A DNA stretch of 64,000 nt from Clostridia bacterium (GCA_009929525.1 SAAH01000006.1:1-64000), one strand, 5' to 3'. Positions 36,854 through 46,756 are shown, numbered from the stretch's first letter. Notes: generated by a model not told the origin, from the sequence alone. Made by a program: numbers and translations.

Positions 36854-36902
36854 GAGATAGTTTGCAGTATACATGCGTTGCGGAAAAGTTTAGTTGAAAT
36901 TT

Positions 36903-36957
36903 GTATCCTCTTTGTCAAGAAAAAAAGGTTGACAAAGAGGATACGTTTCTGTATAAT
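36903..36957 (+). promoter_or_regulatory. palindrome overlapping the -35 of the yceD-rpmF promoter
   Basis: A perfect 16-bp inverted repeat GTATCCTCTTTGTCAA/TTGACAAAGAGGATAC (36903-36918, 36929-36944) ends inside a consensus promoter: TTGACA (36929-36934), 17-bp spacer, TATAAT (36952-36957). No T-run follows, so this is a poor terminator for ackA and could be an operator whose arm contains the -35. Confidence 0.7.
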
Positions 36958-36983
36958 TGGTTGAGTGTGGTTAGGAGATAATT

Positions 36984-37511
36984 ATGCTGATTGATTTATC
37001 CAGGGTTTTAACCCATGAAGGAAAACAGGAACATTTGGAAATCATGCCGGAAGGTCAGGCTTTTGTCTGCGAATTGGGTGAGTTTCCATATGTAGAAAAA
37101 ACACCAGTATCTTTGGTGATTATTCATGAAGAAAATCAGATACTTAAGATAGCTGGAGAAGGTAAGGTTTCCGTCTGGATTCCATGTGCCCGTTGTCTGG
37201 AACCAGTGAAAGTCACTTTAGATATCGAGTTCGATAATGAAGTTGACATGAAGCTGTCGGACGAAGAGCGAGTGGAGGCACTGGATGAAAGCAGTTATAT
37301 TCAGGAGAAAGAACTGAATAGTGAAAAACTGCTGCATGATGAGATACTAATCAGGTGGCCAATGCAAGTGCTCTGCAAAGAGAATTGTAAAGGAATCTGT
37401 AGCCGTTGTGGAGCAAATCTGAATCAGGGATCCTGTGATTGCGATACGGCAGATTTAGATCCCAGAATGGCTGTTATCAGTGATATATTTAAGAATTTTA
37501 AGGAGGTGTAA
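36984..37511 (+). CDS. yceD: YceD family protein (DUF177)
   Basis: 175 aa. Conserved cysteines in CARCLEP (~62) and CKENCKGICSRCG (~133) suggest a metal site. The family is usually upstream of rpmF, as here, and is linked to ribosomal/23S rRNA maturation; mechanism is unknown. TTAGGAGAT precedes the ATG. rpmF starts 3 bp after its stop. The plsX that often follows in this operon is absent here. Confidence 0.92.
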   Translation: MLIDLSRVLTHEGKQEHLEIMPEGQAFVCELGEFPYVEKTPVSLVIIHEENQILKIAGEGKVSVWIPCARCLEPVKVTLDIEFDNEVDMKLSDEERVEALDESSYIQEKELNSEKLLHDEILIRWPMQVLCKENCKGICSRCGANLNQGSCDCDTADLDPRMAVISDIFKNFKEV

Positions 37512-37514
37512 CCA

Positions 37515-37700
37515 ATGTCCATCTGTCCAAAGAATAAAACATCTAAAGCTAGAAGAGATAAGAGAAGAGCAAACTGGAAAATGAGCGCTCCGAACTTAGT
37601 AAAATGCAGCAAATGTGGTGCTTTAATGATGCCTCATAGAGTTTGTAAAGCTTGTGGCTCTTACAACAAGAGAGAGATCATCGCTCAGGATGCTGAGTAA
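37515..37700 (+). CDS. rpmF: 50S ribosomal protein L32
   Basis: 61 aa. Basic N-terminus (CPKNKTSKARRDKRRANWK) followed by a four-cysteine zinc ribbon, CSKCG and CKACG. It is a structural protein of the large ribosomal subunit. The strong site AAGGAGGTG precedes the ATG and overlaps the end of yceD. Confidence 0.97.
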   Translation: MSICPKNKTSKARRDKRRANWKMSAPNLVKCSKCGALMMPHRVCKACGSYNKREIIAQDAE

Positions 37701-37711
37701 ACAGATAATTT

Positions 37712-37756
37712 AAAAAAGACTTCTGTGTAATTATAAATTGCGCAGAAGTCTTTTTT
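37712..37756 (+). terminator. terminator after rpmF
   Basis: Perfect AAAAAAGACTTCTG/CAGAAGTCTTTTTT (37712-37725, 37743-37756). Confidence 0.9.
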
Positions 37757-37849
37757 GCGTCAGACTATTTGTTTGGAGACTTCCTATTTTCGATATTTTC
37801 TGCTAAAATGAAACATAAGAAACCGAGTGATAAATGTGGGGGATCCACT

Positions 37850-40240
37850 ATGGAAAGAAGGACAGATTTTATTAAGGTGAAGGCAGCTTATCGGAAGATG
37901 AAGACTGCGGAAACCATGCAGCAGACAATTTATATATATGGTGTTACGGGGTATGGAAAAACTACGATGGTACAGCAGTATCTGGTAAGAACGAGACATA
38001 CTTATTTGGTGTGCACCAATGGATATCTTACGGATGAAAAGGCGAAAGGAACTTCGGAAGAACCATTGGAGATGAGCCAGCTGACAAAGAATCATACTGT
38101 CGTGGTGGATGATCTTCAATTTTTGAAAAAAAGCGAGGAGCGAAAAAAAGTATTAGAACTTATCGAGAATCCGGATATATGGGTCATCCTTATTGCAAGG
38201 TGTCGTATGCCCGGCTGGCTGCAGCCTGTTTATCTAAAAGAAGGTATGCTGGTGGTGCCGGAGAAGGAACTCTTCTGGAGTAAAGAAGATATCCAGAAAT
38301 ATTTTCTCATGCATAAGATGGAACTGACCGAGGCGGATGCGGATCAGGTGTATCGGGATACCTATGGAAATCCATTGGGTGTGCGGATTTATCTGAATAT
38401 GAGCAGAGAGGCAGGGGCATATCATAGATCCTTCTTTCAAAAAGTATAGAATGCCGTAGAAGTCTACGTGGAGCAGCATGTTATAGGAGAATGGGATACT
38501 GACATGACGCAGCTGCTTATGCAGGTGAGCTTTGTGGATGAATTCACCCTGCCTTTGGCAGAAATGATATCGGGAAATAAAGACGCTTACCGTATCTTTG
38601 AAGAGGCAAAAGAAATCGGAAACTTCATCGAAGAATCGGAAGATGGAGTATACGTGATCCGTCCGTTGCTGCGTACTGCATTACAAAAGAGAGCCCATAG
38701 AGAGTATGGCAGTGAGCGGTGCAGAGAGATTTACTGCAATGCAGGGCTCTTTTACGAGATGCAGGATGATGTGATAAATGCACTTACTATGTATGAAAAA
38801 AGTGAGAAACGTGAGCGTATCAAAGAGATACTTATACGAAATGCGAGAAAGAACCCAGGCAACGGACATTACTTTGAACTTCGGAAATATTATTTTTCTA
38901 TGTCGGACGAGGAGATCAGGAAGGATGCCCTGCTGATGGCGGGGATGAGCATGCTTTATAGTATGCTTCTTCAGCCGGATAAGAGCGATTACTGGTATAA
39001 ACAGTTGGAGGAATACGAAAAGCATCAGACGGGAGGAACCAAAAGAGAGGCAAGAAGCCGTCTGGCATATCTGGATATAGCTCTGGCACAAAAGGGTACC
39101 CACAATATTCTGGATATAATTAAAAAGATACCGCCTCTGCTCTTTGATAAAGGTATTTCTCTGCCGGAATTCTCTGTTACATCGAATCTGCCGTCTATCA
39201 TGAATGGTGGAAAAGACTTCTGTGAATGGAGCAAGCGGGACAAGGAACTGGGAGCCTCCATAGGAAAACTGTTGGCACTGGTGCTGGGGGCTTATGGCAA
39301 AGGTCTGGTAAATATAGCGGTAGGCGAGAGCCAATATGAAAAAGGCGGTGACACCTATGAGATCATGTCGATGCTAAATAAAGGAACCATGGAAACTCAG
39401 GCGGGCGGCAAGATCGAGATGGCTTTCGCGGCTGCAGGTATCCAGGCAAGGCTGAACATGATTTATGGAGATGAAGAAGCAGCCTGGAGTATCCTGGAGT
39501 CTTTTGAAGAAAGAGTACGGGAAGAAAATGATAAAGCAATCCTCATAAATCTTAATGCGATGAAATGCCGCCTGGCACTATATACAGGAAAAAAGGAGCA
39601 GATTCTTGCATGGATGAAGGCAGCACCGCAGGAAGAGGCAGAATTCTACATTTTGGATCGGTATCGCTATCTCACAAAAGTGCGTTGCTATCTGTTCAAA
39701 GGAGAATACCTGCGTGCATTATCATTATTAGAAAAAGTACAGTATTATGCGACGCTTTACGAGCGCAATTACATTAATATAGAAGTCAGGATTCTGACGG
39801 CGATAACGAAATATCGGCTGCGAGAGGAAAACTGGCGAGAGACGCTTTTGGAAGGGATCACACTGGCCCAGGGATATCATTTCCTTCGGGTGATCAGCGA
39901 GGAAGGTGCGGCTGTGTGGGAACTGTTGGATGATAAGAGGGTCCGCAAATCTTTGGAAAAATGTGAATATATCGACAGCTTGTATATGGAGACCAGGAAG
40001 ATGGCCAATCAATTTCCACGGTATCTGGCTGCAGAAATAAATAATCCACCGGAATTCAGTGAGAATGCATTGAAGATCCTACAGCTGCAGGCCAAAGGAT
40101 TTACGTCGAAAGAGATTGCTCTCACCCTAAAGATCAAGGAAGAGACGGTGCGCTATCACAGCAGACAAAATTACAAGAAACTGGGAGTATCAGGAAAAAC
40201 GGACGCAGTACTTGCGGCACGAAACCTGAAATTACTATAA
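37850..40240 (+). pseudogene. MalT-type LuxR regulator interrupted by a single amber codon
   Basis: One reading frame of 797 codons encodes a MalT-like ATP-dependent LuxR regulator: P-loop GVTGYGKTT (31-39), an ATPase/winged region, a long helical repeat region and a C-terminal LuxR helix-turn-helix (LQLQAKGFTSKEIALTL). TAG at 38447-38449 (codon 200) is the only stop; the frame resumes without shift (NAVEVYVEQHV). A Trp codon TGG changed to TAG would explain it. Two separate products are possible (37850-38449, ATPase part; from 38468 GTG, repeat and HTH part), but the second lacks a good ribosome binding site. Start at 37850 follows GGGGGATCC. Confidence 0.8.
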
Positions 40241-40354
40241 AGAAAACAAGACATACAGAACCGGCAACTTTCTAAATAATCGGATTGCTCAAGCAGGTGT
40301 GAGAAGATAGAACTGTCTTCTCATGCCTGCCTTAAATTTTGCAATTTTTCAACA
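40241..40354 (+). other. short intergenic stretch after the MalT-like regulator
   Basis: No gene. It carries an imperfect inverted repeat (GCAGGTGTGAGAAGA ... TCTTCTCATGCCTGC, ~40295-40330) followed by a T-rich run, plausibly the regulator's terminator. Confidence 0.5.
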
Positions 40355-40357
40355 AAA

Positions 40358-40545
40358 TACTATCCGTTTGGATAGTTCCTATTCTTGACATTTTCTGATA
40401 CAATAAAAATATATTTAGCCATGTTGAAATTGTGGAGTATTCGCTATGAAAAGGCGGTATAGCAGGAAAAAGCACAAATAGGTAGAAATATCAGGAAAAA
40501 CCGATGCAGTACCGGCAGTACGGAACCTGAAATTACTATAAAGAA
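40358..40545 (+). pseudogene. scar of a second MalT-like regulator: promoter and start fused to last codons
   Basis: Positions ~40358-40460 align with the region upstream of the intact-frame regulator (~37763-37866), sharing ACTAT..GTTTGGA, TTCCTATT, ATTTTCTG and a start in the context CTATG-AAA. Positions ~40481-40545 align with the last ~60 bp of the same gene, ending in the shared CCTGAAATTACTATAAAG. The ~2.3-kb body is missing. This is best read as a tandem duplicate lost by internal deletion. Confidence 0.7.
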
Positions 40546-40623
40546 AGGTATCTGTTCAGTTGCTTCATAGATGCTATCTACTGAATAGTTACAAAGAAGG
40601 AACAAATGAATGGAGGGAACAGA

Positions 40624-42996
40624 ATGAAGAAAAGAATCTTAAGCTGGATCATGGTAGTGTGCATGTTGGTCACACTGATGCCAGGCAATGTGCTGGCAGC
40701 AGTGGAAGAAGGCAGCAAGGAGAATCTGATCACCAAATCAGAGGAGGAGCTGACAGGTACGCCAATACCAACAGAAACATCAATACCAACAGGTACGCCA
40801 ATACCAACAGGTACGCCAATACCAACAGAGACGGCAATACCAACAGAGACGGCAGCACCGACGGAACCGGCAGCACCAAAAGAAACAACGATACCAAACG
40901 AGACGGCAGCACAGGAAGCTGTTTTATCAGAAGCAGCGGCAGCTGTCCGTGTACAGATAGCGGCATTGCCAACTGCTGACCAGTGGAACGCTATGACTCT
41001 GGAAGAACAGAATACTGCAGGCTTAGCCGCTTATGCAGCCAGTGATGCTTATGATGCATTGAGTGAGGAAGACAAGGCAGCACTGGATGAGGATTACCAA
41101 GTATTGACAGGACTGTTCGGTGTGATGAACGGGATGGTTAGTGAGTATGAGGGAGAGCTGCAGGACTACGTCTATGTGGGCGGACCGAATGCATCGCCTG
41201 AGAATGACGGAACCAGTGCGGAGGCACCTACTACTGATATGTGGAAAGCTATGGATCATATGAAAGATGGTGGGAAGATTGTAGTTTGCGGTATTTCCAC
41301 TGAGCCATTATATCACTTTGGGGCTGAAGGGGGTGGCGGAATCATTCGTCGGGATCTCTATTTTACAAATACGGATGGGGTCAATACTTACGATGATGCA
41401 AAACTAATCTTGAATGATTATGTCTATATGGAAGCGAACATCACGTTTGAACACATGGAAATAGAAGCAATCCGGAGAAATTATGGTGGATATTGTTTTA
41501 TGTTATCGGACTCGAACGGGGGGGAAAGTTCAGAGCTGGTGGTCGAGATCAATCTGAATGATATCAAGATGGCTAAGCACACTTATGTGAGGAAGGAGGA
41601 TGGTATCGAGATAACTGAGGACACTTATCTGATGGTTGGAAATATGACGACGAAATCAGCAACGGTAAATGTGACAGACTGTGATTTCGGTATGAATGCC
41701 GTGGATCATGCAAATAATCTTACTTTGAATTTGACACGAGCTTCTGTGGTAAGTACACCGGGGAGTGATCAGCCGATTGGAGATGTATCGCTGAAAGAAG
41801 AAAGTACTCTGGTGACCCGACAGGTTCTGCGCAGTGTGACAGCGGATCGTTCTCAAAATATGCTTAAGGGTTATAATGAAACGGTAATGTCGATTCTTGG
41901 TGAGGTAACCATAGATGGAATTCCGATTAAACTGGCTCCGAGTGATCGTATTTCGTTGGGAGCGGATCTGACACTGGTTCAGTCGACAGAAGAGAATGCT
42001 TCGCTTACCGCAGATAAATTCACTGTGGATGCGCCTTATACCTTAGTGAAAAGAGAGAATCAGATTACAACAGATCATACGTATGCGGATACCTGGACGG
42101 CAGATGCAGTGGGGCACTGGCATGCAGCGACTTGTGCACATTCAACAGAGAGAGCTGATTATGCGAAACATTCTGGCGGAACAGCAACATGTCATACACA
42201 GGCAATCTGTAGTGTATGCCAGACAGCATATGGGAAATTTGATAAAACAAAGCATGATGGTAAGACTGAGGTGCGTGGTGTCAGGGAACCGAACTATGAG
42301 AGTGAAGGCTATACAGGCGATACGTATTGCCTTGGATGTGGAGAAAAAATTGCATCGGGAACCACCATACCAAAACTGGATGATAACAAAAACCAGTGGA
42401 AACAGGATAGCAACGGCTGGAAATATCAGACAGCATATGGCTCTTTTGTGAAGAATGACTGGAAGCTGGTGAATGGCAAATGGTATCACTTTGGTACAGA
42501 TGGCTATATGCAGACTGGTTGGATACTGGTGAATAGCAAATGGTACTACATGAATGAGTCAGGTGCAATGCTCACTGGCTGGATCAAAGTAGGAGGAACG
42601 TGGTATTATCTCAGCGAAAGCGGAGCGATGGTAACAGGCTGGAAACTGATAAATAATAAATGGTACTATATGAATCCAAGCGGTGCTATGACTACGGGCT
42701 GGCAGCTTGTAAATGGTCAATGGTACTACATGGACGGCAGTGGTGCTATGACTACAGGCTGGCAGCTGATTGGCGGAACATGGTACTATATGAACAGAAG
42801 TGGAGCAATGCTTACAGGCTGGATCAATCTGGGCGGAACATGGTATCTGCTTAGTGGAAGTGGAGCAATGCTTACCGACTGGCAGTTAGTAAATGGAGTC
42901 TGGTACTACATGTATGGATCTGGTGCCATGGCAGCAAATACTTGGATAGGAAGATATTACGTGAATGGCAGCGGTGCCTGGGTAAGTACAAGATAA
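40624..42996 (+). CDS. secreted surface protein with choline-binding-type (CW_binding) repeats
   Basis: 790 aa. Signal peptide likely cut after VLA (~25), then a Thr/Pro/Glu linker (TPIPTE repeats), a YDALSEEDKAALD helical segment, a beta-helix-like region starting at YVYVGGPNASPENDGTS, and a Cys-rich segment (CLGCGEKIASG). About nine aromatic-Gly repeats (GWxxxxGKWYYM, ~600-785) form a choline-binding-type domain for non-covalent wall attachment. The start at 40624 has GGAGGG upstream. A similar linker and helical motif occur in the surface protein at 1686-3629. Ligand is unknown. It may once have been controlled by the broken upstream regulator. Confidence 0.85.
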   Translation: MKKRILSWIMVVCMLVTLMPGNVLAAVEEGSKENLITKSEEELTGTPIPTETSIPTGTPIPTGTPIPTETAIPTETAAPTEPAAPKETTIPNETAAQEAVLSEAAAAVRVQIAALPTADQWNAMTLEEQNTAGLAAYAASDAYDALSEEDKAALDEDYQVLTGLFGVMNGMVSEYEGELQDYVYVGGPNASPENDGTSAEAPTTDMWKAMDHMKDGGKIVVCGISTEPLYHFGAEGGGGIIRRDLYFTNTDGVNTYDDAKLILNDYVYMEANITFEHMEIEAIRRNYGGYCFMLSDSNGGESSELVVEINLNDIKMAKHTYVRKEDGIEITEDTYLMVGNMTTKSATVNVTDCDFGMNAVDHANNLTLNLTRASVVSTPGSDQPIGDVSLKEESTLVTRQVLRSVTADRSQNMLKGYNETVMSILGEVTIDGIPIKLAPSDRISLGADLTLVQSTEENASLTADKFTVDAPYTLVKRENQITTDHTYADTWTADAVGHWHAATCAHSTERADYAKHSGGTATCHTQAICSVCQTAYGKFDKTKHDGKTEVRGVREPNYESEGYTGDTYCLGCGEKIASGTTIPKLDDNKNQWKQDSNGWKYQTAYGSFVKNDWKLVNGKWYHFGTDGYMQTGWILVNSKWYYMNESGAMLTGWIKVGGTWYYLSESGAMVTGWKLINNKWYYMNPSGAMTTGWQLVNGQWYYMDGSGAMTTGWQLIGGTWYYMNRSGAMLTGWINLGGTWYLLSGSGAMLTDWQLVNGVWYYMYGSGAMAANTWIGRYYVNGSGAWVSTR
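40758..40870 (+). repeat. 18-bp coding repeat (TPIPTG/TPIPTE)
   Basis: Tandem 18-bp units with near-identical ACGCCAATACCAACAGG encode the TPIPTx linker. Three units are almost identical, so slippage is likely. Confidence 0.8.
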
Positions 42997-43012
42997 TAGA
43001 ATGGGAATAGCA

Positions 43013-43047
43013 GTTTAGCCGGATATTTGTACAATATCCGGCTAAAC
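43013..43047 (+). terminator. terminator of the choline-binding-repeat gene
   Basis: Perfect 15-bp stem GTTTAGCCGGATATT/AATATCCGGCTAAAC with TGTAC loop, followed by a short T-rich run. Confidence 0.85.
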
Positions 43048-43057
43048 TTGTCTTTGT

Positions 43058-43092
43058 AAAAAAATAAGACCGTGCATTCGCACGGTCTTATT
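43058..43092 (-). terminator. terminator of the cold-shock gene
   Basis: Perfect 13-bp stem AATAAGACCGTGC/GCACGGTCTTATT (43063-43075, 43080-43092) with ATTC loop; on the minus strand it is followed by a T-run. Confidence 0.9.
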
Positions 43093-43134
43093 CTAACTCG
43101 TTCTTAGTACGTTGGTTCTAATGATCTCTACAAA

Positions 43135-43335
43135 TTATAATTTCACAACGTTAGCAGCCTGCATTCCGCGAGCGCCTTCGGTCAAGTCATAAGATACAGC
43201 CTGGCCTTCATCTAAGGATTTGAATCCGTCACCCTGGATAGCGGAGAAATGTACGAATACGTCTGCTCCATCTTCTCCTGTGATGAAACCATAGCCTTTT
43301 TCAGCGTTGAACCATTTAACAGTTCCTTTGTTCAT
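43135..43335 (-). CDS. cold-shock protein, CspA family
   Basis: 66 aa, one cold-shock OB-fold. RNP1 KGYGFITG (~14-21) and RNP2 VFVHFSAI (~27-34) bind single-stranded RNA and DNA. It acts as an RNA chaperone. The Shine-Dalgarno GGAGG is 6 nt upstream on the minus strand, followed by an A/T-rich leader of about 100 bp toward pyrC. Confidence 0.95.
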   Translation of the reverse strand: MNKGTVKWFNAEKGYGFITGEDGADVFVHFSAIQGDGFKSLDEGQAVSYDLTEGARGMQAANVVKL

Positions 43336-43741
43336 GATGTTACCTCCATAAAAATATAAATAGAATAATAAAATAGTAAGTGCAGAAAGATAATAATGGG
43401 TATAAAAAAACCATCCGACATGAGATTACATTGATAAAATAAATAATAATCCCGGCAAGTCTGATGGGTAATATTAGATACGTCCAACTTCTCTTCTACA
43501 AGATATATTATAGAGTGAATATTTCAAAAAGTCAAGCACAAAAAAAGCTTTATTTCAGTTCGGATTTCGTGTATGATAGTAACAGACCAATGTTACTGTG
43601 CACGGAGTGTATAGTGGCAGATAAACTGTCAGTTGTAAGGTCAAGGATAAGTGTGAACAGAAGCACTTTTGAGATGTTGGAGCTGGCGGCAGATAATACA
43701 GATGGAGAACTATAAAAAGTGGCTCCAGGAAAGGACATAAC
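43336..43741. other. intergenic region between csp and pyrC
   Basis: About 400 bp holding the leader and promoter of csp (minus) and of the pyr operon (plus). A weak TATGAT lies near 43572-43577. A 41-codon frame (43590-43715) ends 26 bp before pyrC but has no clear ribosome binding site or relatives that I recognise. No PyrR-binding loop was identified. Confidence 0.5.
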
Positions 43742-45034
43742 ATGAAAATCCTGATAAGGAACGGACGCGTCATAGATCCGGACACAAAGCTGGACCAGAA
43801 AGCGGATCTCTTGATCGAGGACGATAAGATTGCGGCAGTTGGAAAAGACATTGAGGATGAGGCTGATCGTGTGATCGATGCGAAGGGCTGTTATGTAATG
43901 CCAGGCTTGATCGATATGCATGTACATCTTCGCGATCCGGGTCTGACTCATAAAGAAGATATTGTAACGGGTGCGATGGCAGCGGCCAAAGGGGGAATTA
44001 CGACAGTATTGGCGATGCCGAATACAAAGCCGGTCATGGATGACCCAACGAGGATAGCGTATGTAAAACATAAAGCAAAAGAATTTGCAAAGATCAATGT
44101 ACTCCAGGTTGGTGCCATAACAAAAGGAATGAAGGGTGAAGAACTCTCAGATATCCCGGGCATGGTAAAAGCAGGGATTCCTGCCATCAGTGAAGATGGA
44201 AAATCTGTAATGAACACGCAGATATATAAAGAAGCGATGCTGATCGCAAAAAAATTAAACATTCCAGTATTGGCACACTGTGAAGATATTAATATGGTCA
44301 ATGGAGGCTGCATGAACGAAGATGCGAAAGCAGAAGAGTTCGGTCTGCCGGGCATCAGTAATGCAGTAGAAGATTGTATCGTTGCAAGAGATATCATTCT
44401 GGCAAGAGATACCGGCTGTCACCTTCATTTATGCCATTGTTCGACACAGGCCAGTGAAGTGATGCTGAGAGGCTCAAAGAAACTGGGACTTCCGGTGACT
44501 GGCGAGGTGTGTCCTCACCATTTTACACTTACTACAGACGATATGATAAAAGATGATACCAATTATAAGATGAATCCACCGCTTAGGAGAAAGGCAGATG
44601 TGGATGCACTCAAGCAGGGACTAAAGGATGACATCTTTGATGTGATAAGCACAGACCATGCGCCACATAGCCAGAGTGAAAAGAATCAGTCTATGATAAG
44701 AGCACCATTTGGAATCGTGGGACTTGAGACCAGTGTGGCATTGACTATCACAGAATTGGTTGATAAAGGCTGGATCACACCGATGCAAATGGCGGAAAAG
44801 ATGAGCTATAATCCTGCGAAGATCATTCATTTGGAAGACAAGGGATCTTTGCGTCCTGGAAAAGCAGCAGATGTTGTGATCATTGATCCGGAGGAAGAAT
44901 ATACCATAGATGTAAGGGATTTTGTTTCGAAAGGAAAGAATACACCATTTAACGGAAAGAAAGTCAAGGGAAAAGTAAAAGTGACGATCTGTGGCGGATC
45001 CGTAGTTTATGAAGATAAAGGGGATAGATTATGA
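43742..45034 (+). CDS. pyrC: dihydroorotase
   Basis: 430 aa, class I type. HVHLRDPG (metal-binding HxH, ~59-66), AHCED (~178) and DHAPHS (~304) match the two-metal amidohydrolase site. It cyclises carbamoyl aspartate to dihydroorotate. AAAGGA precedes the ATG. First gene of pyrC-F-K-D-E, overlapping pyrF by 4 nt (ATGA). Confidence 0.96.
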   Translation: MKILIRNGRVIDPDTKLDQKADLLIEDDKIAAVGKDIEDEADRVIDAKGCYVMPGLIDMHVHLRDPGLTHKEDIVTGAMAAAKGGITTVLAMPNTKPVMDDPTRIAYVKHKAKEFAKINVLQVGAITKGMKGEELSDIPGMVKAGIPAISEDGKSVMNTQIYKEAMLIAKKLNIPVLAHCEDINMVNGGCMNEDAKAEEFGLPGISNAVEDCIVARDIILARDTGCHLHLCHCSTQASEVMLRGSKKLGLPVTGEVCPHHFTLTTDDMIKDDTNYKMNPPLRRKADVDALKQGLKDDIFDVISTDHAPHSQSEKNQSMIRAPFGIVGLETSVALTITELVDKGWITPMQMAEKMSYNPAKIIHLEDKGSLRPGKAADVVIIDPEEEYTIDVRDFVSKGKNTPFNGKKVKGKVKVTICGGSVVYEDKGDRL

Positions 45035-45960
45035 TTAACAAATTAGTTGAAAAAATACAAAAAACACATGCTCCGATCGTGGTAGGACTGGATCCTATGC
45101 TTAATTATGTGCCGGAACATATTCAGGAAAAAGCATTTGCAGAGTATGGAGAAACACTGGAAGGTGCTGCGGAAGCTATCTGGCAGTTTAATAAAGGAAT
45201 CGTAGATGCAACGTATGATCTGATCCCGGCAGTGAAACCACAGATCGCTATGTATGAACAGTTCGGTCTGGAAGGAATGAAAGCATTTAAAAAGACGGTT
45301 GACTATTGTCATGAAAAAGGTCTTGTTGTGATCGGTGATGTGAAAAGAGGAGATATCGGATCTACTTCAGAAGCATATGCTGTTGGACATCTGGGAAAAG
45401 TCCGTGTTGGATCCAAATGTTTTTATGGCTTTGACGAGGATTTTGCTACGGTCAATCCTTATCTTGGCTCCGATGGGATCAATCCGTTTATTAAAGTCTG
45501 CAAAGAAGAAAATAAAGGATTATTTATCCTTGTTAAAACATCGAATCCATCCAGTGGAGAATTCCAGGACAGGATCATCGATGACCGTCCGCTCTATGAG
45601 TGGGTTGGAGAGCAGGTGGCTGCATGGGGCAAGACACATATGGGAGATTCCTATAGCTATATAGGTGCCGTTGTTGGCGCTACTTATCCAGAACAGGGTA
45701 AGGTGCTCCGTAAAGTGATGCCAAAGACATTTATCCTGGTTCCGGGATATGGTGCTCAGGGTGGAAGGGGAAAGGATCTGGTCCATTTCTTTAATGATGA
45801 CGGACTTGGTGCAATCATCAATTCATCCAGGGGTATCATAGCGGCTTACAAGCAGGAAGCATATTCCAAGTTTGGAGCAGCGAACTATGCAGATGCTTCC
45901 AGACAGGCTGTGGAAGATATGATCAAAGATATTGATGGAGCTTTACAGGCAGCAAAATAG
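45031..45960 (+). CDS. pyrF: orotidine 5'-phosphate decarboxylase (long form)
   Basis: 309 aa, the longer (type 2) form seen in many anaerobes. The catalytic motif is DVKRGDIG (~90-97). It converts OMP to UMP, the last step of the pathway. Translation is coupled to pyrC through the 4-nt overlap. Confidence 0.95.
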   Translation: MINKLVEKIQKTHAPIVVGLDPMLNYVPEHIQEKAFAEYGETLEGAAEAIWQFNKGIVDATYDLIPAVKPQIAMYEQFGLEGMKAFKKTVDYCHEKGLVVIGDVKRGDIGSTSEAYAVGHLGKVRVGSKCFYGFDEDFATVNPYLGSDGINPFIKVCKEENKGLFILVKTSNPSSGEFQDRIIDDRPLYEWVGEQVAAWGKTHMGDSYSYIGAVVGATYPEQGKVLRKVMPKTFILVPGYGAQGGRGKDLVHFFNDDGLGAIINSSRGIIAAYKQEAYSKFGAANYADASRQAVEDMIKDIDGALQAAK

Positions 45961-45979
45961 AGACAGGAGAAACTGAAAA

Positions 45980-46756
45980 ATGAAAACAAAAGAATGGTGT
46001 ACTGTGGTTTCACAGGAAACAATTGCAGAAGATATTTTCAGTATGTGGATCCAGACAGATAAGATTGCCAAAGAAGCAAAACCAGGGCAGTTCATATCTG
46101 TGTATTCAAAGGATAAAAGCAAACTGCTCCCGCGTCCGATCAGCCTGTGTGAGATCGACGGCGATCAGGGCAGACTGCGCATCGTATATCGTGTAACTGG
46201 AGAACATACGGGAACAGAAGAATTTTCACGCCTGGGGGCGGGAGATAAGATAGAGATCCTGGGACCTTTGGGAAATGGATTTCCGCTGGATAAAGTGCAG
46301 GGCAAACGTGTATTTCTTATGGGCGGTGGTATAGGTGTTCCGCCTATGGTAGAGACGGCGAAACAGCTTGATGCCAAAACGACAGTGATCGCTGGATATA
46401 GGGACGAACTTTTCCTTACAGAAGAGTTCCGAAAAGCAGCATCCTTATATGTGGCAACGGAAAGCGGCAGCGCTGGAACAAAGGGAAATGTCATGGACGC
46501 GATAAAGGAAAATCAGCTGGAAGCAGATGTGATATTTGCCTGCGGACCTGCACCTATGTTAAGAGCAATCAAGGCATATGCACAGGAAAAAGGAATCGTC
46601 TGCTGGATTTCTATGGAAGAAAAGATGGCATGCGGAGTAGGTGCGTGTCTTGCCTGCGTGTGCCAGTCGAAAGAAGTGGATGATCATTCCCATGTACACA
46701 ATAAGAGAATCTGTAAGGATGGTCCTGTATTTTTAGCATCGGAGGTGGAACTGTAA
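45980..46756 (+). CDS. pyrK: dihydroorotate dehydrogenase electron-transfer subunit
   Basis: 258 aa. Ferredoxin-reductase-like FAD/NAD fold; the FAD motif RPISL (~52) and the [2Fe-2S] cluster CGVGACLAC with a later Cys (~213-235) are typical. It forms a heterotetramer with PyrD type B so that NAD+ can accept the electrons. GGAGAAA precedes the ATG. Its stop overlaps the pyrD start by one nucleotide. Confidence 0.95.
   Translation: MKTKEWCTVVSQETIAEDIFSMWIQTDKIAKEAKPGQFISVYSKDKSKLLPRPISLCEIDGDQGRLRIVYRVTGEHTGTEEFSRLGAGDKIEILGPLGNGFPLDKVQGKRVFLMGGGIGVPPMVETAKQLDAKTTVIAGYRDELFLTEEFRKAASLYVATESGSAGTKGNVMDAIKENQLEADVIFACGPAPMLRAIKAYAQEKGIVCWISMEEKMACGVGACLACVCQSKEVDDHSHVHNKRICKDGPVFLASEVEL

Noticed and set aside
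38447..38449. TAG in the MalT-like gene as a recoded (pyrrolysine or suppressed) codon
   Set aside because: No pyrrolysine genes are visible in the window and no other gene here needs TAG read-through; a nonsense mutation is simpler.
43464..43715. Open frame before pyrC, including a 41-codon version from 43590
   Set aside because: No clear ribosome binding site and no recognised relatives; kept only as a note in the intergenic region, since a leader peptide cannot be excluded.
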